A stretch of 64,000 nt of DNA, taken from positions 496,001-560,000 of the forward strand of contig JAJEHD010000019.1 of the NCBI GenBank assembly GCA_022819505.1, read 5' to 3'. The notes beneath the pieces were generated by a model. It saw nothing but the letters and a program-made list of their open reading frames with translations. It searched no databases and was not told the origin of the DNA. Of this stretch, positions 55,429 through 62,724 are shown one piece after another. The translations under genes and the position numbers were made by a program. Each line of letters starts with the position of its first letter. Within the stretch, counting starts at the first letter, position 1. This DNA comes from Acidimicrobiia bacterium (GTDB lineage Bacteria; Actinomycetota; Acidimicrobiia; Acidimicrobiales; Aldehydirespiratoraceae).

Positions 55429-56127
55429 CTACAGCCGGGCGACCTGCGCGAACTCGAGTTCCACCGGCGTCTCGCGGCCGAAGATGTTGACCAGCACCTT
55501 CACCTTGAGCTGGTCCTCGTTGATCTCGATTATCTCGCCGGAGAAGTCGGCGAAGGGGCCGTCCTTGACGCGGACGGTCTCCCCCATGCCGTACTCGAAC
55601 ATCGGCTTGGCCCGCTTGGACGCCTCCCGGGACCGGTCGGCCTCCACCCCGAGGAAGGCTTCGACGTCGCGGCGGCGCAACGGCGAGGGCGACCCGCCCT
55701 GGTTCACGAAGCCGGTCACGTTGGGGGTGTCGCGTATGACCGGCCAGACCTCGTCGTCCAGCTCGCAGCGCACGAACACGTACCCGGGGAACAGCCGCTT
55801 GGAGGAGATCACCTTCTTGCCGTTCTTGAACTCGGGCACGTCCCGCAGCGGGATGACCACCTCATGGATGCGGCCCTCCATGTTCATGGACGCGGTGCGG
55901 GCCTCGAGGTTCTGCTTGACCTTCTTCTCATAGCCGGACTGGGTGTGAACGACGAACCACTTGCCCGGCTTGTCGTAGGGGCTGACCGGGGCGGGAGCCT
56001 CGGCGCCGGCGTCTGCCTCGGCGTCGAACAGGTCGTCCTCGGTGAGGACGGTCCCGTCGCCGGGGGCGGGGTCGTCCATTGCAGCCGTGTCGGTGGCGGG
56101 TGCGTCTGTGACGGGCGTGTCAGTCAT
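55429..56127 (-). CDS. nusG: Transcription termination/antitermination protein NusG
   Basis: Universal elongation factor linking polymerase to the ribosome and Rho. The 232 residues begin with an acidic Asp/Ala-rich extension of about 50, then the NGN domain (KWFVVHTQSGYEKKVKQNLE, LFPGYVFVRCELDD) and the C-terminal KOW domain (VKDGPFADFSGEIIEINED). Such an N-terminal extension is usual in actinobacteria. Thirteen bases after secE. Confidence 0.98.
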   Translation of the reverse strand: MTDTPVTDAPATDTAAMDDPAPGDGTVLTEDDLFDAEADAGAEAPAPVSPYDKPGKWFVVHTQSGYEKKVKQNLEARTASMNMEGRIHEVVIPLRDVPEFKNGKKVISSKRLFPGYVFVRCELDDEVWPVIRDTPNVTGFVNQGGSPSPLRRRDVEAFLGVEADRSREASKRAKPMFEYGMGETVRVKDGPFADFSGEIIEINEDQLKVKVLVNIFGRETPVELEFAQVARL

Positions 56128-56140
56128 GGGTTCTGGGACC

Positions 56141-56434
56141 TCACGTATCGAACAGTTCGAGTATGAATGTGGAGAAGACCCAGTCGAGCCCGTAGATCAT
56201 GGCTGTGAGGACCACGACCGTGACCAGCACGACGATGGAGTAGTTGACCGTCTCGGCCCGGCTGGGCCAGGCCACCTTGCGGAGCTCGCCTCTCACCTCG
56301 CGCAGGAACTGCATGGGCGAGGTCCGCTCGGTCGGCGTCGACGCGGGGCGGCTGCGGGTGCGGACCGGCGTGCCTTCGGCATCGACCTCGCCCTGCTTCT
56401 GCAGCATGCGCTTTTGCTGACGGTTCATCGCCAT
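56141..56434 (-). CDS. secE: Preprotein translocase subunit SecE
   Basis: Clamp subunit of the Sec channel. From the ATG at 56434 it has 97 residues. A charged N-terminus precedes the amphipathic MQFLREVRGELRKVAWPSRA (41-60) and a single membrane helix at about 64-84. Longer upstream frames run into tRNA-Trp and are rejected. rpmG, often found just upstream, is absent. Confidence 0.96.
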   Translation of the reverse strand: MAMNRQQKRMLQKQGEVDAEGTPVRTRSRPASTPTERTSPMQFLREVRGELRKVAWPSRAETVNYSIVVLVTVVVLTAMIYGLDWVFSTFILELFDT

Positions 56435-56491
56435 GGTTGGGTTCACCTCGGATGGGTTGTGTCGCCGCAGGCGGTGGCCATCGGCGATTCG

Positions 56492-56564
56492 CAGGGGCGG
56501 AGGGACTCGAACCCCCAACCGCCGGTTTTGGAGACCGGTGCTCTGCCAATTGAGCCACGCCCCT
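56492..56564 (-). tRNA. trnW: tRNA-Trp (anticodon CCA)
   Basis: 73 bases. Acceptor arms AGGGGCG and CGCCCCT pair fully, the D-arm is GCTC-GAGC, and the anticodon stem CCGGT-ACCGG encloses CTCCAAA with anticodon CCA; the T-loop is TTCGAGT. Its place directly upstream of secE is common in actinobacteria. Confidence 0.97.
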
Positions 56565-56639
56565 CAGCAGCGGGAAAGGCTACCAGCGCGACCCCCCGAA
56601 CGGCTACGGCCCCAACCTCCGGAAGACCGGCATGGCGCG

Positions 56640-57002
56640 CTAGGACGCCAGTCTGGTGGCGCGGCGATGGCGGGCCGCGATGAAGCCCGCGGTGGCGGCA
56701 GCCCCGGCCGCGATGCCCCCGACCGCGGCCACGACCCCTGACCGGGCCATCCGGTCCAGCAGGCGCCCGTGAAGATCGAGGTTCTCCAGGATCTGCGACT
56801 CCAGGCGGGAGTCCTCGCTGGTGGGAGCTTCCCGCAGCGACTTCATGGCCTCCATCAGCCGCCGGTAGCGGGACTGCTCGGCCCGGCACCGCAGGCATGT
56901 GGACAGGTGGTCCAGCTCCGAGGGTCCAAGGGCACGGTCGGAGCCGGCGGCCGCGGCGAGGGCGTCGCTCACCGAGATGCAGTCGGTGCATTCACTGGCC
57001 AT
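56640..57002 (-). CDS. Membrane-anchored zinc-finger anti-sigma factor
   Basis: A 120-residue partner of the upstream ECF sigma factor. The zinc-binding anti-sigma signature His32-x3-Cys36-x2-Cys39 (DHLSTCLRC) is present, with extra Cys5 and Cys8. One hydrophobic, Ala/Gly-rich segment (about 88-110) could cross the membrane, leaving a short basic tail outside. It overlaps the sigma gene by 11 bases, as in co-translated sigma/anti-sigma pairs. The signal sensed is unknown. Confidence 0.8.
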   Translation of the reverse strand: MASECTDCISVSDALAAAAGSDRALGPSELDHLSTCLRCRAEQSRYRRLMEAMKSLREAPTSEDSRLESQILENLDLHGRLLDRMARSGVVAAVGGIAAGAAATAGFIAARHRRATRLAS

Positions 57003-57639
57003 GATCGTGGTCCTCTCCGGGAAGGGGGAGCACCTGTTCGCGCAGACGCCGGCGAGCCCGGTGCAGCCGCACCTTCGCGGCGGTCACCGAGATGCCGAGC
57101 TCCTTGGCGATGGCCTCATGGGGCAGGTCGTACATGTCCCGCAGCACGACCACCGACCGCAGGCGGGGCGGGAGGTCGCGGATGGCGGCGTCCAGGTTCA
57201 CCCGCAGCGCGGCCACGTCACCCAGCAGTGTCGGGTCGTAGTCGGGCCGGGTGTCGATCACGTCGTCATGGGCTCCGAGGTGATCATGGCGATGGAGCCG
57301 GCGCCGGCCGATGTGGGTGGCCGCGCAGTTGGCCACGATGCGGTACAGCCAGGTGCTGAAGAGCGCGTCGCCCCGGAATCGGCCGATGCTCCGGTAGGCC
57401 CTCAGATACGCCTCTTGAACCACGTCGCGAGCATCCTCCCTGCTGCCCGTAAGACGAAGAGCCAGCGCGTACGAATCGGAGTGGGTGATCCGCACGAGCC
57501 GGTCGAACGCCTCCCGATCGCCGGACTTGGCCCGCTCGACGAGCGAGACCATGTCCGGTGAAGATTGAGACTCGCGATCGGCGCGGACGTTACGCCGCGA
57601 CTCGACGGCTCGCAGACGGCGCTGGGGCGACGCGGTCAC
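56992..57639 (-). CDS. ECF-type RNA polymerase sigma factor
   Basis: A 215-residue extracytoplasmic-function sigma factor. Region 2 runs from GDREAFDRLVRITHSDSYAL through DARDVVQEAYLRAYRSIGRF to FSTWLYRIVANCA. Region 4 is LPPRLRSVVVLRDMYDLPHE plus AIAKELGISVTAAKVRLHRA. The GTG start gives a 30-residue basic N-terminus; an ATG at 57552 would drop it. Target promoters cannot be read from the sequence. It lies between tRNA-Met and tRNA-Trp. Confidence 0.9.
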   Translation of the reverse strand: MTASPQRRLRAVESRRNVRADRESQSSPDMVSLVERAKSGDREAFDRLVRITHSDSYALALRLTGSREDARDVVQEAYLRAYRSIGRFRGDALFSTWLYRIVANCAATHIGRRRLHRHDHLGAHDDVIDTRPDYDPTLLGDVAALRVNLDAAIRDLPPRLRSVVVLRDMYDLPHEAIAKELGISVTAAKVRLHRARRRLREQVLPLPGEDHDHGQ

Positions 57640-57694
57640 AACTGTTGTCTATCAGGCCCGGACGCGGCCATCCATGCCGCGCCGCGCTGGCGGG

Positions 57695-57768
57695 TAGCGA
57701 CGGACAGACTTGAACTGTCGACCTCTCGATTATGAGTCGAGCGCTCTTGCCAACTGAGCTACGTCGCC
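57695..57768 (-). tRNA. trnM: tRNA-Met, elongator type (anticodon CAT)
   Basis: 74 bases. Acceptor GGCGACG pairs with CGTCGCT (G-T at the first pair), the anticodon stem CTCGA-TCGAG encloses CTCATAA, and the T-loop is TTCAAGT. The anticodon stem lacks the three G-C pairs of initiator tRNA. A lysidine-modified tRNA-Ile cannot be excluded from sequence alone. Confidence 0.92.
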
Positions 57769-57795
57769 GGGACACGCAGGCTGGCGCCTGCGCCG

Positions 57796-57868
57796 AGCTC
57801 CCTGTCAGAATCGAACTGACGACCTTCTCCTTACCATGGAGACGCTCTGCCGGCTGAGCTAAGGGAGC
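57796..57868 (-). tRNA. trnT: tRNA-Thr (anticodon GGT)
   Basis: 73 bases. Acceptor GCTCCCT pairs with AGGGAGC, the anticodon stem TCTCC-GGAGA encloses ATGGTAA with anticodon GGT, and the T-arm GTCAG-TTCGATT-CTGAC is complete. It sits 27 bases from tRNA-Met. Confidence 0.96.
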
Positions 57869-57871
57869 GTG

Positions 57872-57889
57872 CCGGCGCCGGGGCGCCGG
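57872..57889 (-). terminator. Stem-loop after the Gfo/Idh/MocA gene
   Basis: CCGGCGC (57872-57878) and GCGCCGG (57883-57889) form a perfect 7-bp stem with a 4-base loop. It lies between the last gene of the accessory operon and tRNA-Thr and could end that transcript. There is no T-tract. Confidence 0.5.
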
Positions 57890-57939
57890 TCAGCCATGAT
57901 GCCACACCGCCCGGTCTATCCCAACCGCCGGCAGGCTGG

Positions 57940-58932
57940 TCAGGCCGCGAACTCGGCTACCTGAACCGGCCGGCCCCTCTCGGCGCTGGCCACCGCGGCT
58001 TGCAGCACCTCGGTCACCGCCAACCCGACCCGGCCGTCGGTCTCGACGGGAGCGCCGCCGCCGATGGCGGCCGCGAAGGCGGCAACCTGATCGGCCAGCG
58101 GGTCGTTGGGGGCCAGGTCCACCTCAGTGGGGACGACGTCGCCCCTGGCCTGCACCAACAGGCTGGCGCCGTCGCGGCGGCTGGTCGCGACCGCCGAAGT
58201 GCCATGCACGGTGACCTCGACCGAGCCCGGCACGAAGTGAGTGGTTAGGAGGGTCCCGACCGCCCCCGACTCGAACTCGAACATGAGGCCGGTGGCGTGA
58301 TCCAGGGGCTGGTCGGGCAGGACGCTGCGGCTGAACGCGCTGACCGTCCCGATCGGACCCAGCAGGTAGTGGTAGGTGTCGATCATGTGGACGCCGAGCC
58401 CGGTCATCCCGCCCAGCGGCGTCTCGCTCTCGCTGGCCCTCCAGGTGTCCGGGTACCCGTGGGACACGTTGAACACCGACGAGGCCAGCAGCACAGTGCC
58501 CAGCTCGCCGTCGTCGAGCATCTGCCGGATGCGGCGGTTGGCGGCCTGGCGGCGCCTCTGGTAGCCCACCATCAGCACCGTGCCGGCGCCCTCAGCCGCG
58601 GCCACGGCTCGTCGCCCCTCTTCAACAGTGAGGGTGAACGGCTTCTCGACCAGCACATGCTTGCCGGCCGCGGCGGCCTCGCAGACTTGATCGGCATGGA
58701 CGCTGTGGGGCGTGGCCAGCATCAGCCCTTCCACGTCGTCGGCTGCCAGCAACTCGTTCCATGAGCCCACCGCCCGGCAGCCGGCCCGCCGGGCGAAGTC
58801 CTCTCGGGCGGACTCAGTGCGGGCGTGGCACGCCACGACCTCGGCCACACCCGATCGTCGGGCCGCGGCCGCCAGCTCGCCTCCCCACCAGCCGAGCCCG
58901 ACCAGGCCCAGCCGAACCTTCCTATCGCTCAT
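57940..58932 (-). CDS. Gfo/Idh/MocA family NAD(P)-dependent oxidoreductase
   Basis: A 330-residue Rossmann-fold dehydrogenase of the glucose-fructose oxidoreductase/inositol dehydrogenase family. The NAD(P) loop is GLVGLGWWGGE (9-19), the catalytic EKP is at 96-98, and GVHMIDTYHYLLG holds the substrate-side Asp and His. Substrates in this family are polyols, sugars or related hydroxy compounds; which one is not visible. It lies 35 bases after the first M24 gene and ends the five-gene operon. The start has an AGAGG Shine-Dalgarno. Confidence 0.88.
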   Translation of the reverse strand: MSDRKVRLGLVGLGWWGGELAAAARRSGVAEVVACHARTESAREDFARRAGCRAVGSWNELLAADDVEGLMLATPHSVHADQVCEAAAAGKHVLVEKPFTLTVEEGRRAVAAAEGAGTVLMVGYQRRRQAANRRIRQMLDDGELGTVLLASSVFNVSHGYPDTWRASESETPLGGMTGLGVHMIDTYHYLLGPIGTVSAFSRSVLPDQPLDHATGLMFEFESGAVGTLLTTHFVPGSVEVTVHGTSAVATSRRDGASLLVQARGDVVPTEVDLAPNDPLADQVAAFAAAIGGGAPVETDGRVGLAVTEVLQAAVASAERGRPVQVAEFAA

Positions 58933-58967
58933 TGCTCACCTCTTTGCTCATTCCTGGCCGCGGTCTT

Positions 58968-60206
58968 TCACAGCAGCAGCCTCTCCTCGTACTCGACCCT
59001 CGACAGCACCCGGGGCTCGCCCTCGGTGACCAGCACCATGTCCTCGATCCGCACGCCGCCCCCGCCACCGACGTCGGGCACCCACACCAGCGGCTCGACC
59101 GCGAACACCATGTTGGGCTCGAACTCGCACACGGTGGCTCCGGGCATGCTCTCGCCGATATAGGGCGGCTCATTGGCGCCCACCCCGATTCCGTGGCCGA
59201 TGAAGAGGCTGAACAGGTGGTCGGCCAGCCCGAACTCGGCGATCTTGGAGACGACCGCCTCAGCCGCATCGGCGTTCGTCAGGCCCGGACGCATCTTGTC
59301 GATGCCGGCTCTGAGCCCCTCGTAGACCGCGGTGTAGATCTCCCGCTGCTGGCGGCTGGGCCGTCCGATGACCGTGGTGCGGCCGATATCGGCGAAGTAG
59401 CCGTTCCACATGGCGCCGATGTCGATGAAGCACAGGTCGTGATTGCGCATCAGCTTGTCGGTGGCCAGCCGGTGCGGGGGCGACATGTGCTCGCCCGAGG
59501 CGACGAAGGGGGTGATCACGTGGGCCATCTCACCGCCCAAATGGAACAGCGTCTGCATGGCGTCGCCGGCCACCTCCAGCTCGCGGCGCCCGGCTCGCGT
59601 CTCGTCGAGGGCTCGCTGGGTGACGGCGTCGCCGATGGCGCAGGCCTCCTCGATGATGGCGATCTCCACATCGGTCTTGATGAGCCGGGCCCGCTGCATG
59701 ATGGTGTCGCCGTCTATCACCTCGACCTCGGGAAGGTGAGTCCTCAGCGCCTCGATGAACGAGACGCTGGCCGCGTCCACACCCAGCCTCCCACCATCGA
59801 GGCCCCGCGCCGCCAGGATGGGGCGCAGGATGCTTCGCACGAAGCCGTCGACAAGCTCCGCCTGCTCCATGATGGGGATGGCGTGGGCCTCCGCGATCCA
59901 GTCCATTCCGGCCCGGGCCTTGTCGATCTCTCCGCCTGAGCAGAGCAGCACTGGATCGGCGCCGGGTTGCAGTAGCGCGCCGTTGAGCGCCATGGTCTTG
60001 CCTGCGATCAACTGTGCCCGCAACGAGGTGAGGTACCGGACGTTCTCGTCCTTCCACACCATCAGCCCGTCCGCGCCGGCCGCGGCCAACTCCCGCTGGG
60101 CGGCAGCGATCCGGTCGCGCCGCAGCCGGGCCATGTCGTAGCGATCCTCCCAGTCCACCGCGAAGGGGCCCTTGGCGTAGCCCCCCAGCGAGCCGGTCGT
60201 GCTCAC
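58968..60206 (-). CDS. M24 (pita-bread) metalloenzyme with complete metal site
   Basis: A 412-residue protein of the aminopeptidase P/creatinase superfamily. The N-terminal creatinase-like domain covers about 25-170. The C-terminal catalytic domain has all five expected metal ligands: Asp262, Asp273, His338, Glu371 and Glu388. Members hydrolyse X-Pro peptides or creatine, or act on dimethylsulfoniopropionate (DddP), so a peptidase label would be premature. The GTG overlaps the stop of the preceding dehydrogenase gene (GTGA). The second M24 gene of the operon has an altered site. Confidence 0.87.
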   Translation of the reverse strand: MSTTGSLGGYAKGPFAVDWEDRYDMARLRRDRIAAAQRELAAAGADGLMVWKDENVRYLTSLRAQLIAGKTMALNGALLQPGADPVLLCSGGEIDKARAGMDWIAEAHAIPIMEQAELVDGFVRSILRPILAARGLDGGRLGVDAASVSFIEALRTHLPEVEVIDGDTIMQRARLIKTDVEIAIIEEACAIGDAVTQRALDETRAGRRELEVAGDAMQTLFHLGGEMAHVITPFVASGEHMSPPHRLATDKLMRNHDLCFIDIGAMWNGYFADIGRTTVIGRPSRQQREIYTAVYEGLRAGIDKMRPGLTNADAAEAVVSKIAEFGLADHLFSLFIGHGIGVGANEPPYIGESMPGATVCEFEPNMVFAVEPLVWVPDVGGGGGVRIEDMVLVTEGEPRVLSRVEYEERLLL

Positions 60207-61078
60207 GGCAAGGGCTCGGCGAGGTGCCGGTAGAGCGCTGCGGCGTCGAGGTCGCCCAAACCCCTCTCGGTGGCCGCCCGGTATTGCGGCAGGGCGGCAT
60301 CCAGCAGCGGGGTGAGCGCATCCACAGCCCGAGCGTGCGCCGCGATGATCTCGGAGTCCTTCCGGATGATGGCCAGCCGGGCTGAAGGCGGCTCGTATGT
60401 GCCGGAGACCATCATCGGCCCCCTGATGTCGAAGATCTTCGACGATCCGACACCCGCGCCGATCACCTCCTGGACCACCTCGGGATCCAGGCCGCTGGCC
60501 GCGCCGAGCCGGTGAGCCTCGGCCGCGGCGAGCGTGTGCACCGACACCAGCAGGTTGGCCACGAACTTCATCCGCGAGCCGTTGCCGAACTCGCCGAGGT
60601 AGAAGGTCCGCCGGCCGATGTGGCCCAGGACCGGCTCAGCCACCGCGAACGCGTCCGGATCACCGCTGGCGTAGACGATCAGGGTGGCGTCAGCAGCCTG
60701 CAGGCCCGTGCCGCTGAGGGGTGCGTCGAGCACTGCCGCGCCGGCGGCCTCCAGTTCCGTCCTCGCCTCCTGCTTGGCCTCGATCCCGAAGGTGCCGGTC
60801 TCCACCACCACGAGCCCCGCCTTTCGGGCCGAAGCCACCGCCCGGCTGGCTTCACGAAGCGACTCGACGGACGGCAGGGAGAACACGACCACGTCCGCCT
60901 CGGCGGCCAACTCGGACGGCGAGGAGACCGGGCGGACGCCGCATCCGGCGGCGCGGTCCGGGTCGATGTCGAAGCCGACGACGTCGTGGCCCGCGGCCCG
61001 GATGTGCCTGGCCATCGCCCCGCCCATCACCCCGAGGCCCACGACCCCGACGACGGGCGCAGACCCGGTGTCAGCCAT
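60203..61078 (-). CDS. Beta-hydroxyacid dehydrogenase family oxidoreductase
   Basis: A 291-residue NAD(P)-binding enzyme of the 3-hydroxyisobutyrate/tartronate-semialdehyde dehydrogenase family. The dinucleotide loop is GLGVMGGAMA (14-23). The catalytic Lys171 and Asn175 lie in GNGSRMKFVANLL. The substrate loop normally reading DAPVSGG is DAPLSGTGLQAADATL here, so the substrate may be unusual. It overlaps the upstream dikinase-like gene by eight bases and the downstream M24 gene by four. Confidence 0.88.
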   Translation of the reverse strand: MADTGSAPVVGVVGLGVMGGAMARHIRAAGHDVVGFDIDPDRAAGCGVRPVSSPSELAAEADVVVFSLPSVESLREASRAVASARKAGLVVVETGTFGIEAKQEARTELEAAGAAVLDAPLSGTGLQAADATLIVYASGDPDAFAVAEPVLGHIGRRTFYLGEFGNGSRMKFVANLLVSVHTLAAAEAHRLGAASGLDPEVVQEVIGAGVGSSKIFDIRGPMMVSGTYEPPSARLAIIRKDSEIIAAHARAVDALTPLLDAALPQYRAATERGLGDLDAAALYRHLAEPLP

Positions 61079-62696
61079 CGTTTGGGAGGATGGCGACCCG
61101 GCCGGCGTCGCCGTCGAGCATGCCGAGGCGGGAGCCGCTCCGCACGATGTCGCCGATCGGGCAGTCGACCACGGCCGGCACGGTCAGGGAACGGGCCACC
61201 TCGAACAGGTGGGCCGTGGGTGCGCCGCCCAGCGAGACGATTCCCGCAGCGTCGAAGAGGAGCGGCGAGAAGTTGGCCAGCGGGTACTGGGTGACGATGA
61301 TGTCGCGGGGGCGCACGTGCTCGGTCTGCTTGGAGTGCTCCACCCAGACGAGGCGTCCGGCCCCCACTCCCGAAGAGCTTCCACGGCCTGCATGGATCTC
61401 GCCCTGCAGCGCGGCCACCCCGGCGAGGACCGGTTCCCACCGGTCAAGCCCCTGCCGGCCCACGGGGCGGGTGTGATCGATCAGGCGAAGGGCCATGCCC
61501 AACAGCCGGGCGCCAAGATCCTCGTCGGCGGGTGCCAGCGACCGGAGGGCCTCTATCGACTCGTTGGGCCGGTCGCTGCGCATGCGCCGCAGCACGAGCA
61601 TGGCTCGCGCCTGCGCCTCTTCGGCGGCCTCCGGAGCCACACCCCACGCTTGGGCCACGAGGCGGCGGGCGAGGGCTCGGGCCATGTCGGCCAGTTCGTC
61701 GACGGTGACCTCTGCCCTAGGTGCGACCGGCTCGAGGCGGCGACCCATCCCCGGCAGCCAGCTCAGCACCAGTTCCTCGCCCCACGAGCCCGGGTAGTCG
61801 CGGGCCAGTCTCACGAAGTCGAGGGCGAAGCGATGGCCGAGCGCGGCGGGCACCTGGAAGCTCTCCTCAGCGGAGCCGGCCCGGGACCGCTGCACCTGCA
61901 GGAGCAGCGGCTCGCCGTCGAGCATCACCCACTCGATCAGGTTGCAGCCGAGCTGCCGGCGGGCGTCCAGCGCCAGATCGGCCACCGACCGCAGCGCCCC
62001 GGCGCCCATCAGCTCCAACGCGTCGTGGCCGGAGACCTCGCCTCCGGACACCTCGGCCCGGCTGCCTGAGGACCATCCGGCCATCAGGTCGCGCGGTGAT
62101 CCCTTGACCGCGTCGATCCTCACCGACCCGTCGGGGAACGTCAGGGCCGCCCCGCCGAAATCCGGGGCTATCTCGGGCTGGACCACCAAGCCCATCGGAG
62201 CATCGACGGGCTCGATGCTGGCGGCCTCGTAACGCTCCAGCGCTTCCAGCGAGTAGCACGAGGCCCAGACGCTCCTGGCCGCCTTGCCTACCTCGTCGCG
62301 GCGCACCTCGGGCACCGAGGTGAAGGCACCGGACCACTCCCCCGCGCCCTCCAGAACGCTCGACGAGCGCACGATGAGCGGCTCTGGAAGTTCCCGTGCG
62401 GCCTCGGCCAGGGCGTCGAACAGCTCGCGGCCGAGGTCACACCCGATGATGGCCATCCGGGCGCCGCCCGAACCGCGGCCGGCCATCTGGGCCTCCGCCA
62501 ATTCGAGCGCGGGCGCGGAGGCTGCCGGCGACACGACGAAGCCGTCGGGCACGGGCAGGCCCGCAGCCTTGGCCTGGGCCAGCCCGGCGCCCTTGGCACC
62601 CGCGGCGGCAACGTCACACGCCGCGGGGTCGTCGATCCGCAGGACCAGAGGAGCGCCTCGGGAGTTGCTCTTCTGCGACGGCACGGGTGCGCTCAC
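61071..62696 (-). CDS. PEP synthase/rifampin-phosphotransferase-like dikinase
   Basis: A 541-residue protein with an ATP-binding domain (about 15-275), a helical middle region (280-440) and a phosphohistidine swivel domain (445-541). Intact ATP-site features: GAKGAGLAQAKAAGLPVP (Lys35), IVRSSS (Arg110), EWVMLDGEPLLLQVQR (Glu255, Arg270). The swivel His is His496 in GGAPTAHLFEVAR. It lacks the C-terminal PEP/pyruvate barrel, so it probably moves a phosphate from ATP through His496 to a small acceptor, as rifampin phosphotransferase does, rather than making PEP. GTG start, 28 bases after the second M24 gene. Confidence 0.82.
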   Translation of the reverse strand: MSAPVPSQKSNSRGAPLVLRIDDPAACDVAAAGAKGAGLAQAKAAGLPVPDGFVVSPAASAPALELAEAQMAGRGSGGARMAIIGCDLGRELFDALAEAARELPEPLIVRSSSVLEGAGEWSGAFTSVPEVRRDEVGKAARSVWASCYSLEALERYEAASIEPVDAPMGLVVQPEIAPDFGGAALTFPDGSVRIDAVKGSPRDLMAGWSSGSRAEVSGGEVSGHDALELMGAGALRSVADLALDARRQLGCNLIEWVMLDGEPLLLQVQRSRAGSAEESFQVPAALGHRFALDFVRLARDYPGSWGEELVLSWLPGMGRRLEPVAPRAEVTVDELADMARALARRLVAQAWGVAPEAAEEAQARAMLVLRRMRSDRPNESIEALRSLAPADEDLGARLLGMALRLIDHTRPVGRQGLDRWEPVLAGVAALQGEIHAGRGSSSGVGAGRLVWVEHSKQTEHVRPRDIIVTQYPLANFSPLLFDAAGIVSLGGAPTAHLFEVARSLTVPAVVDCPIGDIVRSGSRLGMLDGDAGRVAILPNDG

Positions 62697-62724
62697 CCGG
62701 CGCCGGTGAGCCGGACGGCGCCGG

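Noticed and set aside
61071..62696. Calling the dikinase-like protein phosphoenolpyruvate synthase
   Set aside because: It lacks the C-terminal PEP/pyruvate barrel and is only 541 residues against about 790.
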